Origin: CAILZL01 sp035548495
GTDB lineage: Bacteria > Pseudomonadota > Gammaproteobacteria > Steroidobacterales > Steroidobacteraceae
Length of the DNA: 64,000 bases
Assembly: GCA_035548495.1 (NCBI GenBank)
Contig: DASZSV010000064.1
Location: 1-64,000, forward strand
Direction: 5' to 3'
Positions 35,829 to 45,160 of the stretch are shown piece after piece (position 1 is the stretch's first letter; every line of letters begins with the position of its first letter). Under the pieces are notes generated by a model, which was not told where the DNA came from, searched no databases, and saw only the letters and a list, made by a program, of their open reading frames with translations. A program made the position numbers and the translations under genes.

Positions 35829-36701
35829 TCACTCGCATCCCTGGCTACGTGCCTGTGATGCCCAGTCAATGGCCCCGCTGATCAGCTTGAGATGCAATGG
35901 TTCAGCATAGGTTTCTGCCTTGTGACCCAGGGCCGAAAAGAACACACGACCACGTCCAATGCATCGTGTCCAGATAACAGGATGCGTGCCCATCACCTGT
36001 TCCGGTGCGGGGTGATAGGTGTTTTCATCAAGGACTGCAAGAATGTGCGTGTGATACCCGGTCGGCACGCGATCAAATGCATACCACTCTTCCGTACGCC
36101 GCCATTCAGCAGGCAGATCACGAGTTGCCGGATTGCTGCCATCCTTAATCCGGATGACGCCAGATTGAAACTGATTCGGTGAATAGGTGTGGCCAATGAA
36201 TTGTGCACCCAACATGACATTCACATACCACTGCCAATCGTAATGAGGGTCACCGCCAGAACCATGCAACGCGACCACGCCACCGCCGGACTCAATCCAC
36301 TGCTTGAATGCTGTGCGCTGTTCGGGCAGAAAGACATTGCCGCTGATGCTGTTCAATACGACGACATCAAACCGGGATAGTTGTTTTCGATTGAAGACTG
36401 CGGCGTTCTCGGTCACATACACATCCCAGTTCTTTCCCGTGACAATTTCTGACAGAGCAGCATTTGCCGCCTTATTCTGGTCATCGTCACGAAAGCCGTT
36501 GGTTTTACCGAACACCAGAACGGCGCGTTGCTTGTGAAACACCGGTAACACAGGCGCCTGATGGTCCATCACTGGCGTGGGCCAGTATTTCGGATCCTTT
36601 ACAAACGGTGCCGGGCCGGACTTGTTTGCCGTTAGAGCAGCAGGTGTTTCAGCGATGGCATTTGCACCAATTAGCGCGACTATCATCAATAGATACTTCA
36701 T
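35829..36701 (-). CDS. ThuA-like domain protein, exported
   Basis: 290 residues with signal peptide (MKYLLMIVALIGANAIAE). The ThuA (class I glutamine-amidotransferase-like) fold is visible in AVLVFGKTNGFRDDDQNKAANAALSEIV. Further family blocks are FDVVVLNSISGNVFLPEQRTAFKQWIESGGGVVALHGSGGDPHYDW, MGTHPVIWTRCIGRGRVFFSALGHKAETYAEPLHLKLISGAIDWA. ThuA-like proteins occur in sugar-utilisation loci, with roles in disaccharide metabolism that are poorly defined. AGGGG lies upstream of the start. It is convergent with the fucosidase gene and transcribed away from the halogenase block. Confidence 0.88.
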   Translation of the reverse strand: MKYLLMIVALIGANAIAETPAALTANKSGPAPFVKDPKYWPTPVMDHQAPVLPVFHKQRAVLVFGKTNGFRDDDQNKAANAALSEIVTGKNWDVYVTENAAVFNRKQLSRFDVVVLNSISGNVFLPEQRTAFKQWIESGGGVVALHGSGGDPHYDWQWYVNVMLGAQFIGHTYSPNQFQSGVIRIKDGSNPATRDLPAEWRRTEEWYAFDRVPTGYHTHILAVLDENTYHPAPEQVMGTHPVIWTRCIGRGRVFFSALGHKAETYAEPLHLKLISGAIDWASQARSQGCE

Positions 36702-36770
36702 CTTTATGGCCCCTGTAATGTGATATCCATAAATATGGAATTTCCGGAATTGAACTTGATGCGAATTGAT

Positions 36771-37169
36771 CTAATGCGTTGTGTCTGTTGCGCCCATCGG
36801 CTTCACTACCGGTGAATACTCACATCGAACGCCACGTACAGCAGCGGCAATGCAATCCATGGATTCGAAATCCTTTGCATTAGTTGAGTCCGGCGGGACA
36901 AAAGCAACTAATCCGTTGGGATTGTCCCGACACTGGAATTCCACTACGTAGCGACGACGAATTTTCTCGCGGCCGACAATGCGCGCCTGCAGAACACCAC
37001 AAGTTATTCAGCTGTGTTTTGAACCAGGATATATCTGGGTTTGGTATACGGTTGCGTAACTTCAGTGACAGCATGCTCAACACAAGGAATCGCTGAAGCT
37101 GAACCATCAGCGACACCAACGTCCTTTGTAACTCGGAACAACTAATACAGCAATCAACAGCACCTTCAC
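36771..37169 (-). pseudogene. Frame-disrupted small exported protein remnant
   Basis: Three minus-strand stretches look coding but lie in two frames. A signal-like start VKVLLIAVLVV comes from GTG 37169. A middle part in another frame reads VTKDVGVADGSASAIPC and KPRYILVQNTAE. An end back in the first frame reads VGREKIRRRYVVEFQC, LVAFVPPDSTNAKDFESMD and RGVRCEYSPV, with stop at 36771. Two compensating frameshifts would explain this. No family is recognised. It lies between the ThuA gene and the halogenases in an otherwise empty 620-base gap. It may be a genuine decayed gene or carry sequencing errors. Confidence 0.35.
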
Positions 37170-37321
37170 GGTGCTCTGATTGCAAAACAAGACAGATGAA
37201 ATGGCAAAGCAGGATAGTGGCACGACTTGCTCTCCGGTCAAATCATATTGGCAACAGTGCTATCGTCATGATCTACTGCTTAACACACTGCTTGCGTATA
37301 CCGCCTCACGGGAATGGGACA

Positions 37322-38812
37322 TTACAACGATGCAAGATACTGTTCGTGATCAGGAAGAGATTGAGCATGCTTCCGTATCTCTTGCCTTAACGCAAGAATG
37401 GCATGAAGCATCTGGTCCTGCGGAATGCTGTTGGCAACTGGATCATAGGTCTCCGGCACCAGTCCCTGGCCCAGCATCACCGCAAGCCAGCTGCTCTCAG
37501 TGAACATTTCGTCTTTGAACCTGAATATCCGTCCACCGTCTCGAAACAATTCAATCTTCTGGCCAAGACTATCCGGAACAGGCATGGCGCGACAGCGCCG
37601 CCAGAATGGTGAGTCGTCACGCTCGGTAAGCTTGTAGTGAAGGATAATAAAATCACGGATCTGCTCGTATTCCAGAATGCTCGATTTGTTGAATTCATCA
37701 CGCAGCGCTGGATTGAACGACTTGTCCGGAAACAACAGAATCAGGCGGGCTATCCCGGTCTGAACAAGGTGAATGCTGGTCGACTCCAGCGGCTCGATGA
37801 AGCCCCCTGCCAACCCGATAGCAACGACATTCCGCTCCCACAGCTTGTGACGGTGCCCGGCCACGAAGCGGATGAAGCGAGGTTCGCCAGTGATCTCGCC
37901 CTCGATAGTCTCACGCAGGCGTCTTTCCGCCGCTTCGTCATCAAGCTCGGCACTCGAGTACACGTAACCATTACCGAGCCTGTGGCGCAAAGGAATACGC
38001 CAACGCCAGCCGGCATGGTCTGCTATCGCACGTGTATACGGTGGCAGCGATCCGGGATTCGCACAAGGTAGCGCTACAGCACGATCGCATGGCAGCCAGT
38101 GGGTCCAGTCTTCGTAACCGACCCCAACCGCTCCATTAATCAGCACTCCGCGGAAACCGCTGCAATCGATAAACAGGTCGCCTTCCACTCGTCGGCCATC
38201 TTTGAGCACGACAGAAGCGACAAAGCCATCTTCTCGCTGCTCGGCATGAGAAACGATACCATCGATGCGGTGCACGCCCCGACCTTCGGAATAGCTGCGC
38301 AGATAACGGGCATACAGTTGTGCATCTATGTGATACGCATAGCGAATTGTCGAGCCCAAGCCCCGGGTAGCGGAGCCCACTGCAAATCGATTCAACATCG
38401 CAGCTACTGCGCTTACGTTGTACTCCCCGATATCGCCCACCTTCTTTGCAGCCGCTTTGAGTCTTAACCACATCTGGTGAAATTTCACTTCTGGTCTATC
38501 TATCCCGTAAGAACCGAAAGGATGAATGTAGCTGTCGCCGAGTCGCCCCCAATCGTCGAATTTGATCCCCAGCTTGAATGTCCCTTGAGTTGCGCGCAGC
38601 AGATCAGCCTCGTCGAGCCCCAGGAGCGAATTGAATGTATGAATTGTCGGAATCGTGGCTTCCCCAACACCAATTGTGCCGATATCGGAAGACTCTATAA
38701 GGGTGATCGAGACCTGCTCACGGTCAAGCATCCGCGAGAGGGCTGCAGCGCACATCCATCCGGAAGTACCCCCGCCCAGGATCACGACCCTCCTAACTGG
38801 ATCACGCGTCAT
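37322..38812 (-). CDS. Flavin-dependent tryptophan-type halogenase 1
   Basis: 496 residues of the PF04820 family. The FAD-binding GxGxxG is ILGGGTSGW (11-19). The catalytic Lys is K80 in TFKLGIKFDDW (equivalent to Lys79 of RebH/PrnA). The W-x-W-x-I-P motif that blocks monooxygenation is WRWRIP (269-274), and the active-site Glu lies in EPLESTSIHLV (343). All parts for HOCl/HOBr generation and lysine-mediated halogenation are present. Substrate is unknown; halogenases next to TonB receptors have often been found to act on free indoles and to prefer bromide. Its ATG overlaps the previous stop as ATGA, so it is the third member of a translationally coupled trio. Confidence 0.93.
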   Translation of the reverse strand: MTRDPVRRVVILGGGTSGWMCAAALSRMLDREQVSITLIESSDIGTIGVGEATIPTIHTFNSLLGLDEADLLRATQGTFKLGIKFDDWGRLGDSYIHPFGSYGIDRPEVKFHQMWLRLKAAAKKVGDIGEYNVSAVAAMLNRFAVGSATRGLGSTIRYAYHIDAQLYARYLRSYSEGRGVHRIDGIVSHAEQREDGFVASVVLKDGRRVEGDLFIDCSGFRGVLINGAVGVGYEDWTHWLPCDRAVALPCANPGSLPPYTRAIADHAGWRWRIPLRHRLGNGYVYSSAELDDEAAERRLRETIEGEITGEPRFIRFVAGHRHKLWERNVVAIGLAGGFIEPLESTSIHLVQTGIARLILLFPDKSFNPALRDEFNKSSILEYEQIRDFIILHYKLTERDDSPFWRRCRAMPVPDSLGQKIELFRDGGRIFRFKDEMFTESSWLAVMLGQGLVPETYDPVANSIPQDQMLHAILALRQEIRKHAQSLPDHEQYLASL

Positions 38813-40332
38813 GGTCGCGGCGCTCTGCAGAAATGCTCGACATAGTCGGCGTGATTAGGCATTGCCGCAACCGCACGAGTAATGCCATCGCGTACAAAAT
38901 TCATATGCGCGTCGAGTTCTTCATCGGTGAGCGCATCTACCAGTGGATCATAGCCGCGAGGGCGTAATCCCTGTCCCAGCATTACCGATAGCCAGCTCTG
39001 ACCAGTAAACAGGTGATCCGCCGATATAAACATTCTGCCGCGCGACTCAAACAGTTCTATGTTCTCGCGTACAGAGTCTGGAACAATCATCTCTGCGCAA
39101 TATCGCCAAAATGAAGTGTCGGATCGCTGGGTGATCTTGTAGTGCAGGATGAGAAAATCCCGAATCCTCTCGTATTCGCTGATCGTGTGGCGATTGAATG
39201 CGTTTATATCCGCCTGATCGAAATTAAGATCTGGAAAGAGCGCCAAGAGCTTGAACACTGCGGTTTGGATAAGATGGATACTGGTCGACTCCAGTGGCTC
39301 AAGGAATCCCGCAGCGAGGCCGATTGCCACGCAATTTCCGATCCAAAATACTTTCCGACGGCCGGTACGGAACGGAATGCGTCGCGGCGAAGCCAGAGGC
39401 GCCCCGTCCAGGCAGGCGAGTAGCCGTCGCTCCGCTTCATCGTGACCGATATGTGCACTTGAATATACATACCCATTCCCTATGCGATGCTGGAGAGGAA
39501 TTCTCCAGCGCCAGCCTGCAGCGTCAGCGCTAGATCGTGTGTAAGGAAGTGGCGGTTCGACATGAGCCGACGGAACTGCGATGGCAGTATCGCAAGGCAA
39601 CCAGCTGCGCCAATCCTCGAAGCCGCTGCCTAATGTCTGGCCGATCAACATGGCACGCTGACCGGTGCAATCGATAAACAGATCGCCCTCGATTTTTCGA
39701 CCGTCAGCAAGGGTGAGCGACTCTATGTGACCGTTTCCTGAATTCTGAAACACGTTCACGATCCTGCCTTCGACGCGCCGGACATCTTTTGCTTCACACA
39801 AACGCCTAAGGTATCTCGCATAGAGGCTGGCATCGAAGTGGAATGCATATTTGAGGGTCCCAGCAACGCTCGATTCGCCAGAAACCGGATGCTTGAACCG
39901 CCCTGCCTTCGCCGCTACGCAACAGATGTTGTAATCGTCGATTAAGCAACTCGCATCGGCATCTGCTCGCCGCTTCGCATATTTCATCCAGAGTTCATGG
40001 AAAAATATATTGTTCAGGTCCCTGCCGTACGGGGCGAATGGATGGATGTATCTGCGGCCAATGTCTCCCCAGTCGACGAATTCGATCCCTAGCTTGAATG
40101 TTCCGCCGCTCTCGCAGACGAAGTCCCTCTGGTCGATACCAAAAGTCGAATTGAAGTAATGGAGCGTGGGAATTGTGGCCTCACCAACACCGACTGAGCC
40201 AATTTCCTCGGATTCCACAAGGGTGATGTCGAGGGGCTTGCGACTGAAAGCGTGACTGAGCGCAGTGGCTGTCATCCAGCCAGCGGTGCCACCGCCAGCA
40301 ATCACAACTCGTCGGACAGCATTGCTCATCAT
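38809..40332 (-). CDS. Flavin-dependent tryptophan-type halogenase 2
   Basis: The frame opens with TTG at 40335, but ATG at 40332 is preferred: it shares its A with the upstream stop (TGATG) and has GAGGG before it. The protein is about 507 residues. Signature positions are VIAGGGTAGW, Lys in TFKLGIEFVDWG, GWRWRIPLQHR, and LEPLESTSIHLIQ. It is clearly paralogous to the other two genes of the trio, closer to halogenase 1 than to halogenase 3 in the regions compared (both share GEATIPT and the WRWRIP motif with the same surroundings). It is the middle member of the coupled trio. A flavin reductase partner is not seen in the window. Confidence 0.93.
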   Translation of the reverse strand: MMSNAVRRVVIAGGGTAGWMTATALSHAFSRKPLDITLVESEEIGSVGVGEATIPTLHYFNSTFGIDQRDFVCESGGTFKLGIEFVDWGDIGRRYIHPFAPYGRDLNNIFFHELWMKYAKRRADADASCLIDDYNICCVAAKAGRFKHPVSGESSVAGTLKYAFHFDASLYARYLRRLCEAKDVRRVEGRIVNVFQNSGNGHIESLTLADGRKIEGDLFIDCTGQRAMLIGQTLGSGFEDWRSWLPCDTAIAVPSAHVEPPLPYTRSSADAAGWRWRIPLQHRIGNGYVYSSAHIGHDEAERRLLACLDGAPLASPRRIPFRTGRRKVFWIGNCVAIGLAAGFLEPLESTSIHLIQTAVFKLLALFPDLNFDQADINAFNRHTISEYERIRDFLILHYKITQRSDTSFWRYCAEMIVPDSVRENIELFESRGRMFISADHLFTGQSWLSVMLGQGLRPRGYDPLVDALTDEELDAHMNFVRDGITRAVAAMPNHADYVEHFCRAPRP

Positions 40333-41885
40333 CAACCCTCTGGCACTTCAGTTTTTGCCACACGGGCTGCTCTTGCGCCAACGCAGATGCTCTCAACAAG
40401 GTGGCGATGAGGCGGCAACATTTGCGCGGCCATCGCACCTTGAGTCTGTACTCGGGAGAAGGACCTGCGCGCTTCTTCGAAAAAGCGAAAAGCGCTACGA
40501 CGTGCAGAAAGATCCGTCCGAAACTCCATGCCATACAGCACTTGGCGCCAATTCTCCTCTATGAAGGTATCACAACTATAGTCAATATCGATAAATCCGG
40601 GCGGCCTGTAGCGCCACTGCGAGAGCTTTTCCATCAGAGATGCTGACGCAGTTCGGGAATCGGTGTTCTCGATCCAGAACGAGCTATCCCGTCTGCCGCT
40701 CGTACAATAGTGCAGTTTGATGAAATCGATGATATTCCGGAAACGGCGGTTCATTTGTTCGTTGAACACACGCGCTACCGCATCGAATTGCCGATCCCAG
40801 GGAAACGCTGCTACGAGGTGTCTGATTGCGCTTTCCACAAGCCCAATTCCAGTCGCTTCCAAGGGTTCAAGAAAACCTGCAGACAGCCCGACAGCAACAC
40901 AATTCTTGTGCCATTGAACTTTACGGTAGCCAGTGTCGAATCGTATCAATCGAGGTTCACCAGTCCAACCGCCAACGTAGTTTTCCAATACCGCCAGCGC
41001 CGCCGTATCCGAACAGTGTCCCGATGAGTAAACGTAACCCACGCCGCGCCTCCGGCGTAGCGCTATATCCCAGATCCAACCTGCGTCCTTAGCCGTTGCA
41101 ATTGTGCATGACGGTAGTTGACTCATCGGCGACGAATGCGGGACACCTATGGTTACAGCACGGTCGACGAAAAGTTGATCGCGGCAAGAAGTCCACGGGA
41201 TACCCATTGCTTTGCCAATGATCTCCGCGCGAAAGCCGGTGCAGTCTATGAAAAGATCACCCCGCAGCATCCCGCTTCGTTCCGTTTCGAGGCTCTCGAC
41301 GGAACCGTCAGCAGTAAGGTGAACAGTTCGGACCTTGTCCTCGATCCGGGTGACAAAAGGTTCTGCAAAGCGTCGCAATACGCCCGCCATCGCAATGGCA
41401 TCAAAGTGGAATGCGTAAGCAAGCTCTCCGCTGGGCGCCGCCCCCACAGGCTTTGGCCCCAGAGCCGCATCAACGACCCGGCTCTGGACATTGCAGACCG
41501 CACTCCAAGGCTGGTCACCCGCCTCCCCCAACAGCCAATAGGGCAATAGGTCCAGACCACCAGGGCGATCGGCCGGGTGGAATAAGTGATAGTACTTGTG
41601 ACCTTCGCGAGTCCAATCGACAAAGCGAATACCCTGCTTAAAGGTCGCGTCGGCTTCGCGGAACAGAAGTTCCTCCTCTATTCCGATCAGGCTCAAGGTC
41701 TTTCTGATGCTGGGAAAGGTACCTTCTCCTACTCCGATTGGGTCGATGTCGGGTGCCTCAATAATCGATATCTTGGCACCGTCGTACAGGTCTGCAGAGA
41801 GCATCCTCGCCAGGTAAGCGACCGTCAGCCATCCAGCAGTTCCACCGCCAACCACAATGATTCTGAAAGGCTCTGCATCGCTCAT
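40332..41885 (-). CDS. Flavin-dependent tryptophan-type halogenase 3
   Basis: 517 residues. FAD motif VVGGGTAGW, Lys in ATFKQGIRFVDW, and Glu in LEPLEATGIGLVESAIRHL are in place. The monooxygenation-blocking motif here reads GWIWDIALRRR instead of WRWRIP, so this member deviates in a region that lines the flavin/chloride tunnel. Also distinct are GEGTFPSIRKTLSLIGIEEE and a longer C-terminal tail. It is first in the trio, with its ATG about 80 bases from the TonB receptor stop and a strong hairpin in that gap. Transcription runs receptor, then halogenase 3, 2, 1. Whether it is active or has a different substrate is open. Confidence 0.92.
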   Translation of the reverse strand: MSDAEPFRIIVVGGGTAGWLTVAYLARMLSADLYDGAKISIIEAPDIDPIGVGEGTFPSIRKTLSLIGIEEELLFREADATFKQGIRFVDWTREGHKYYHLFHPADRPGGLDLLPYWLLGEAGDQPWSAVCNVQSRVVDAALGPKPVGAAPSGELAYAFHFDAIAMAGVLRRFAEPFVTRIEDKVRTVHLTADGSVESLETERSGMLRGDLFIDCTGFRAEIIGKAMGIPWTSCRDQLFVDRAVTIGVPHSSPMSQLPSCTIATAKDAGWIWDIALRRRRGVGYVYSSGHCSDTAALAVLENYVGGWTGEPRLIRFDTGYRKVQWHKNCVAVGLSAGFLEPLEATGIGLVESAIRHLVAAFPWDRQFDAVARVFNEQMNRRFRNIIDFIKLHYCTSGRRDSSFWIENTDSRTASASLMEKLSQWRYRPPGFIDIDYSCDTFIEENWRQVLYGMEFRTDLSARRSAFRFFEEARRSFSRVQTQGAMAAQMLPPHRHLVESICVGARAARVAKTEVPEG

Positions 41886-41928
41886 CGGAAATTCACTTCG
41901 CCTCCATCCAATACCGGCAAAATTAATC

Positions 41929-41951
41929 CTTCCGGCGCCGGGCGCCGGAAG
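41929..41951 (-). terminator. GC-rich hairpin between TonB receptor and halogenase genes
   Basis: A near-perfect palindrome, CTTCCGGCGCC-G-GGCGCCGGAAG, sits in the 80-base gap on the transcription path from receptor to halogenases. On the minus strand it is followed by ATTAATTTT, a weak U-tract. It could be a partial terminator or an RNA-stability hairpin that makes receptor mRNA more abundant than halogenase mRNA. Confidence 0.55.
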
Positions 41952-41965
41952 ATTCTTCCTTGGAA

Positions 41966-44900
41966 TTAGAATGCGAAGTTCACTCCAACTTCTACGCGCC
42001 GATCTGACTCGTAGAAGTTGCGGTTATAGAACTTTCCGGGAAGGATTTCCATGTCGCTAATGGCCTTCACGTTGGTAAGGTTGTTGGCCTGCAGGTTCAA
42101 TTTCAAATGGTCGTTGATTTTGTAGTTCATACCAAAATCAAGTTGCCCATAGGCGTGGCCATAAAGTGGCAGGGCATAGTGGATGGTGCTGCAGGAACCT
42201 TGTACAGTTGCCGAACAGTACTGATACGTGCTGGTCGTCGTTCCGGTGCCGTTAGCATTGGTGTTCATCAACCAGCGACTGCGCCAGTTGTAGGCAAGAC
42301 CTGCATAGAACTTATCTTTTTGGTACATCAACTGCAGGTTAGCGCCGTGCTTTGACAGCCCCACAATAGGCAAGTCCTTGTACTGATTGCCACTCATATC
42401 ATAGGAAAGAGCTGCTGGATTGTGACTGTCGATGTAAGTGTAGTTGGCATCCACGCCGAATCCGCTTAACCAGCCCGGCAGGCTATCGAAGAAGTAGTGC
42501 CCACCGAATTCAAAACCTGAAATGCGCGACATGCTGTCAGCGTTCTTTGCCTGGATGGTCTCCAGCGTGGTCGCTCCGCTTACTACCGTTCCGTTCTCCT
42601 CAGTGAAAGTGTAGGGAACTGGAACAAAGGTGCTTCCAAAAATGATCAGATCCGAAAGATCTTTATGGAACAATGCAAAGTGTGCACTATGCGCTGAATC
42701 AGGATACCACTCAAATGACAAGTCGTAGTTTCTGGAAAGAGTTGGCCTCAGCCTCGTATTACCGATTGATGCGGTGATTCCGTTGAAGATTGGCGGCAGG
42801 GTGACAGGACCATTCGGTCCAGTGTAGTTGTTGGTATTCGGGATCGTTGCAACGGACCCATTACCTGATACGGCAATGTCGCCGTACGAGGGTCTCGATA
42901 CAGTCATGTTGGCGGCGAAACGGACGTAGAATTTATCCGTTGGCTTGAACGTGATGTTAAATGCAGGCAGCCAGCGACCATCGACGCTCTTGTCCGCAAC
43001 GGGTGCAGCAGTACCTGTAAGTTGGACGCGGCGTGGTGTACTCGTGCCAGTGGGATCATCCGCAAAGTCAGCATTGGCATCAGCCTGGCTCATGTAGAAG
43101 CCGCCGGCGCCGAAGAGGAAATTGCCGCTGGACGCAGTGCGGGTACGCACGTAGCGGACACCGAAGTTGCCGTCGAACCGATGGGCATCGCTGCCAAACT
43201 TGGTCTGCAGATAGAATGATTGGGTCTTCACCGAGGTGGTCGTGTTGGCGAACGCATCATCGTGGTGAATTACGTCGCTGGGACTGGCCACCGGAGTGCC
43301 ATCGTAATTCGTCATACTTTTATAGTAGCCATACGTATTCATTACGTATTCCCAATCCTGCGACTTAATCAGGCTGGCCGAAGGCACATAGAACGTGTTT
43401 GGGACGGGAACCTTTCCGTGGAAGAAATGGTTGAACGCATAGTACTCATTGTCTGTTGCCGGACCGTCGGCCAGATACTTCTGATCTGAACCATCCCATC
43501 CATTTCCGAGTGGCGTCCAATAGGTGCCTTGGTGATTATCATGCTCGACACGATTCGCCAAACGGACACCGGCGCTGGCTTTCTTGAAGAATCCGTCGCC
43601 GATCTTGAATTCGATGTCGAGATTACCCGCTCCCATCGTTCCACGATTGTGCGACGGGCGCCAAGCGAGATAGCTATAGCCGTAGTTTGCGGAGTTGGCG
43701 AGTAGAGCTGCAGAATTAGCGTCGAATCGAAAGCTTGGAACTCCAGAGCTACTCAGGTCAGCGCTATAGCCCTCAACAGGAACGAAAGTTCCAACAGACA
43801 TACCGGTGGAGTCTGCCACCGAATTGACGTACTGATATGCACCGCGAAGACTGACCCTATCGCTGGCCGCCCATGTGAATCCCTGGCTAAAATCTCTTGT
43901 CGTGTTATCCGTGGTACTGAATCCGCGGCCGCTACCGGCATAAGCTAGGGACGCTTGACAGACTGGGGGAGACGCACCCCAATTGAGTGTCTGCGCCTGT
44001 GTACCGTAGGGCGTATTACAATCAACCTGCTGATCGGCGGGGATCCAGCTTTGCCCGACAGTGGAACCAGCGTTACCGTCATTAATGGATCCTATGCTCA
44101 TATGATCGGCACTGATGAGCACGCCGTTGCTGTCGAACTTCGCATTCCCGGAGGTAGGCATCAACCGATCACTGGCAACCCATGCACTGGCGCCGTCGTT
44201 CTTGCTCCTATAATTTGAGCTGAACGCAGTCTGGAAAATCGTGAGATTTTCCGTTGGTTGCCATTGGAATGCCTCGTAGTAACCTCTACGCTCGCGCTGA
44301 AAATGGTCATCACCCCAACCGAACCCGCCGGGGATGTATACATCTTGACCATTATATATGCGCTTAAAATAAGGCTCGACGCTCAGATGCGAGTCCTGCG
44401 ACGTCAACCGCGAGTAGGCGACATCGGCAAGAATCCCCATTTCACCGATGGGCGTATCCCAACGGGTCGTGAACAACGTGGATATCGACGGGTCGGCTTT
44501 GCGAGTAAGGTCACCGTAATTTTCACTAACGGTTCCCTGGATCGCGGTTTTGTTATAGTCGAACGGCATCTTTGTACGCAGATCGATGGCGCCGCCCGTA
44601 CCGCCTTCGATCATGTCAGCACGGGTAGCCTTGTACACATCCACTGCGGCCATCAGTTCGGGCGTAACTTCGCCCCAGCTTAGCGGCGATCCTCCGTTCG
44701 CACTAAATATCTCACGTCCATTCATCATGCTGCTCGGATTCGACAGACCACGAACCTGAATGCCGGAACCTTCGACCGAGAAAGAATCACCCACAGCATT
44801 GAATCGACTCATCGTAATACCAGGGATGCGTGCAAGCACTTCCGTAATAGAGTTGTCCGGAAGTTTTCCAGCCTGATCCGCAACGACGGAATCAATAATC

Positions 44901-45160
44901 GTGTCGGACTGCTTTTTACGTTCCGTTGCGCTTTCAACAGCAGCGCGGTGACCAACGACAACAATCTCTTCAAGATCATCGTTCGAAGCAGCTTTCTTTG
45001 CATCAGCAGCTACCGCAGATGAAAATCCAAAAGCACTGCCGCCAACAGCAACTGCGACATTTGCGTATAGCAATCCACGCATCGCTTTTGACAAGGTGCT
45101 GCTAAAATTGCGATTTGCACAAGTCGATTCGGCACCAGCCGACAGAGTCTTTACTTTCAC
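41966..45160 (-). CDS. TonB-dependent outer-membrane receptor
   Basis: 1064 residues from GTG 45160 (GGGGATC upstream). A long signal region (AMRGLLYANVAVAVGGSAFGFSSAVA) is followed by the TonB-box-like DDLEEIVVVGHR. The plug domain contains SITEVLARIPGITMSRFN and GIQVRGLSNPSSMMNGREIFS. The C-terminal half is a 22-stranded barrel with alternating aromatic residues and the classic terminal strand DRRVEVGVNFAF. It resembles the Caulobacter/Xanthomonas-type TBDR subfamily (TIGR01782) often found beside glycoside hydrolase and halogenase genes, suggesting import of oligosaccharides or aromatic compounds. Its promoter region carries copy C of the shared regulatory element. Confidence 0.93.
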   Translation of the reverse strand: MKVKTLSAGAESTCANRNFSSTLSKAMRGLLYANVAVAVGGSAFGFSSAVAADAKKAASNDDLEEIVVVGHRAAVESATERKKQSDTIIDSVVADQAGKLPDNSITEVLARIPGITMSRFNAVGDSFSVEGSGIQVRGLSNPSSMMNGREIFSANGGSPLSWGEVTPELMAAVDVYKATRADMIEGGTGGAIDLRTKMPFDYNKTAIQGTVSENYGDLTRKADPSISTLFTTRWDTPIGEMGILADVAYSRLTSQDSHLSVEPYFKRIYNGQDVYIPGGFGWGDDHFQRERRGYYEAFQWQPTENLTIFQTAFSSNYRSKNDGASAWVASDRLMPTSGNAKFDSNGVLISADHMSIGSINDGNAGSTVGQSWIPADQQVDCNTPYGTQAQTLNWGASPPVCQASLAYAGSGRGFSTTDNTTRDFSQGFTWAASDRVSLRGAYQYVNSVADSTGMSVGTFVPVEGYSADLSSSGVPSFRFDANSAALLANSANYGYSYLAWRPSHNRGTMGAGNLDIEFKIGDGFFKKASAGVRLANRVEHDNHQGTYWTPLGNGWDGSDQKYLADGPATDNEYYAFNHFFHGKVPVPNTFYVPSASLIKSQDWEYVMNTYGYYKSMTNYDGTPVASPSDVIHHDDAFANTTTSVKTQSFYLQTKFGSDAHRFDGNFGVRYVRTRTASSGNFLFGAGGFYMSQADANADFADDPTGTSTPRRVQLTGTAAPVADKSVDGRWLPAFNITFKPTDKFYVRFAANMTVSRPSYGDIAVSGNGSVATIPNTNNYTGPNGPVTLPPIFNGITASIGNTRLRPTLSRNYDLSFEWYPDSAHSAHFALFHKDLSDLIIFGSTFVPVPYTFTEENGTVVSGATTLETIQAKNADSMSRISGFEFGGHYFFDSLPGWLSGFGVDANYTYIDSHNPAALSYDMSGNQYKDLPIVGLSKHGANLQLMYQKDKFYAGLAYNWRSRWLMNTNANGTGTTTSTYQYCSATVQGSCSTIHYALPLYGHAYGQLDFGMNYKINDHLKLNLQANNLTNVKAISDMEILPGKFYNRNFYESDRRVEVGVNFAF

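Noticed and set aside
36880..37185. Minus-strand frame of 101 residues overlapping the broken small gene
   Set aside because: Its sequence is Ser/Cys/Arg-rich without domain character; the alternative frames through the same bases look more like real protein.
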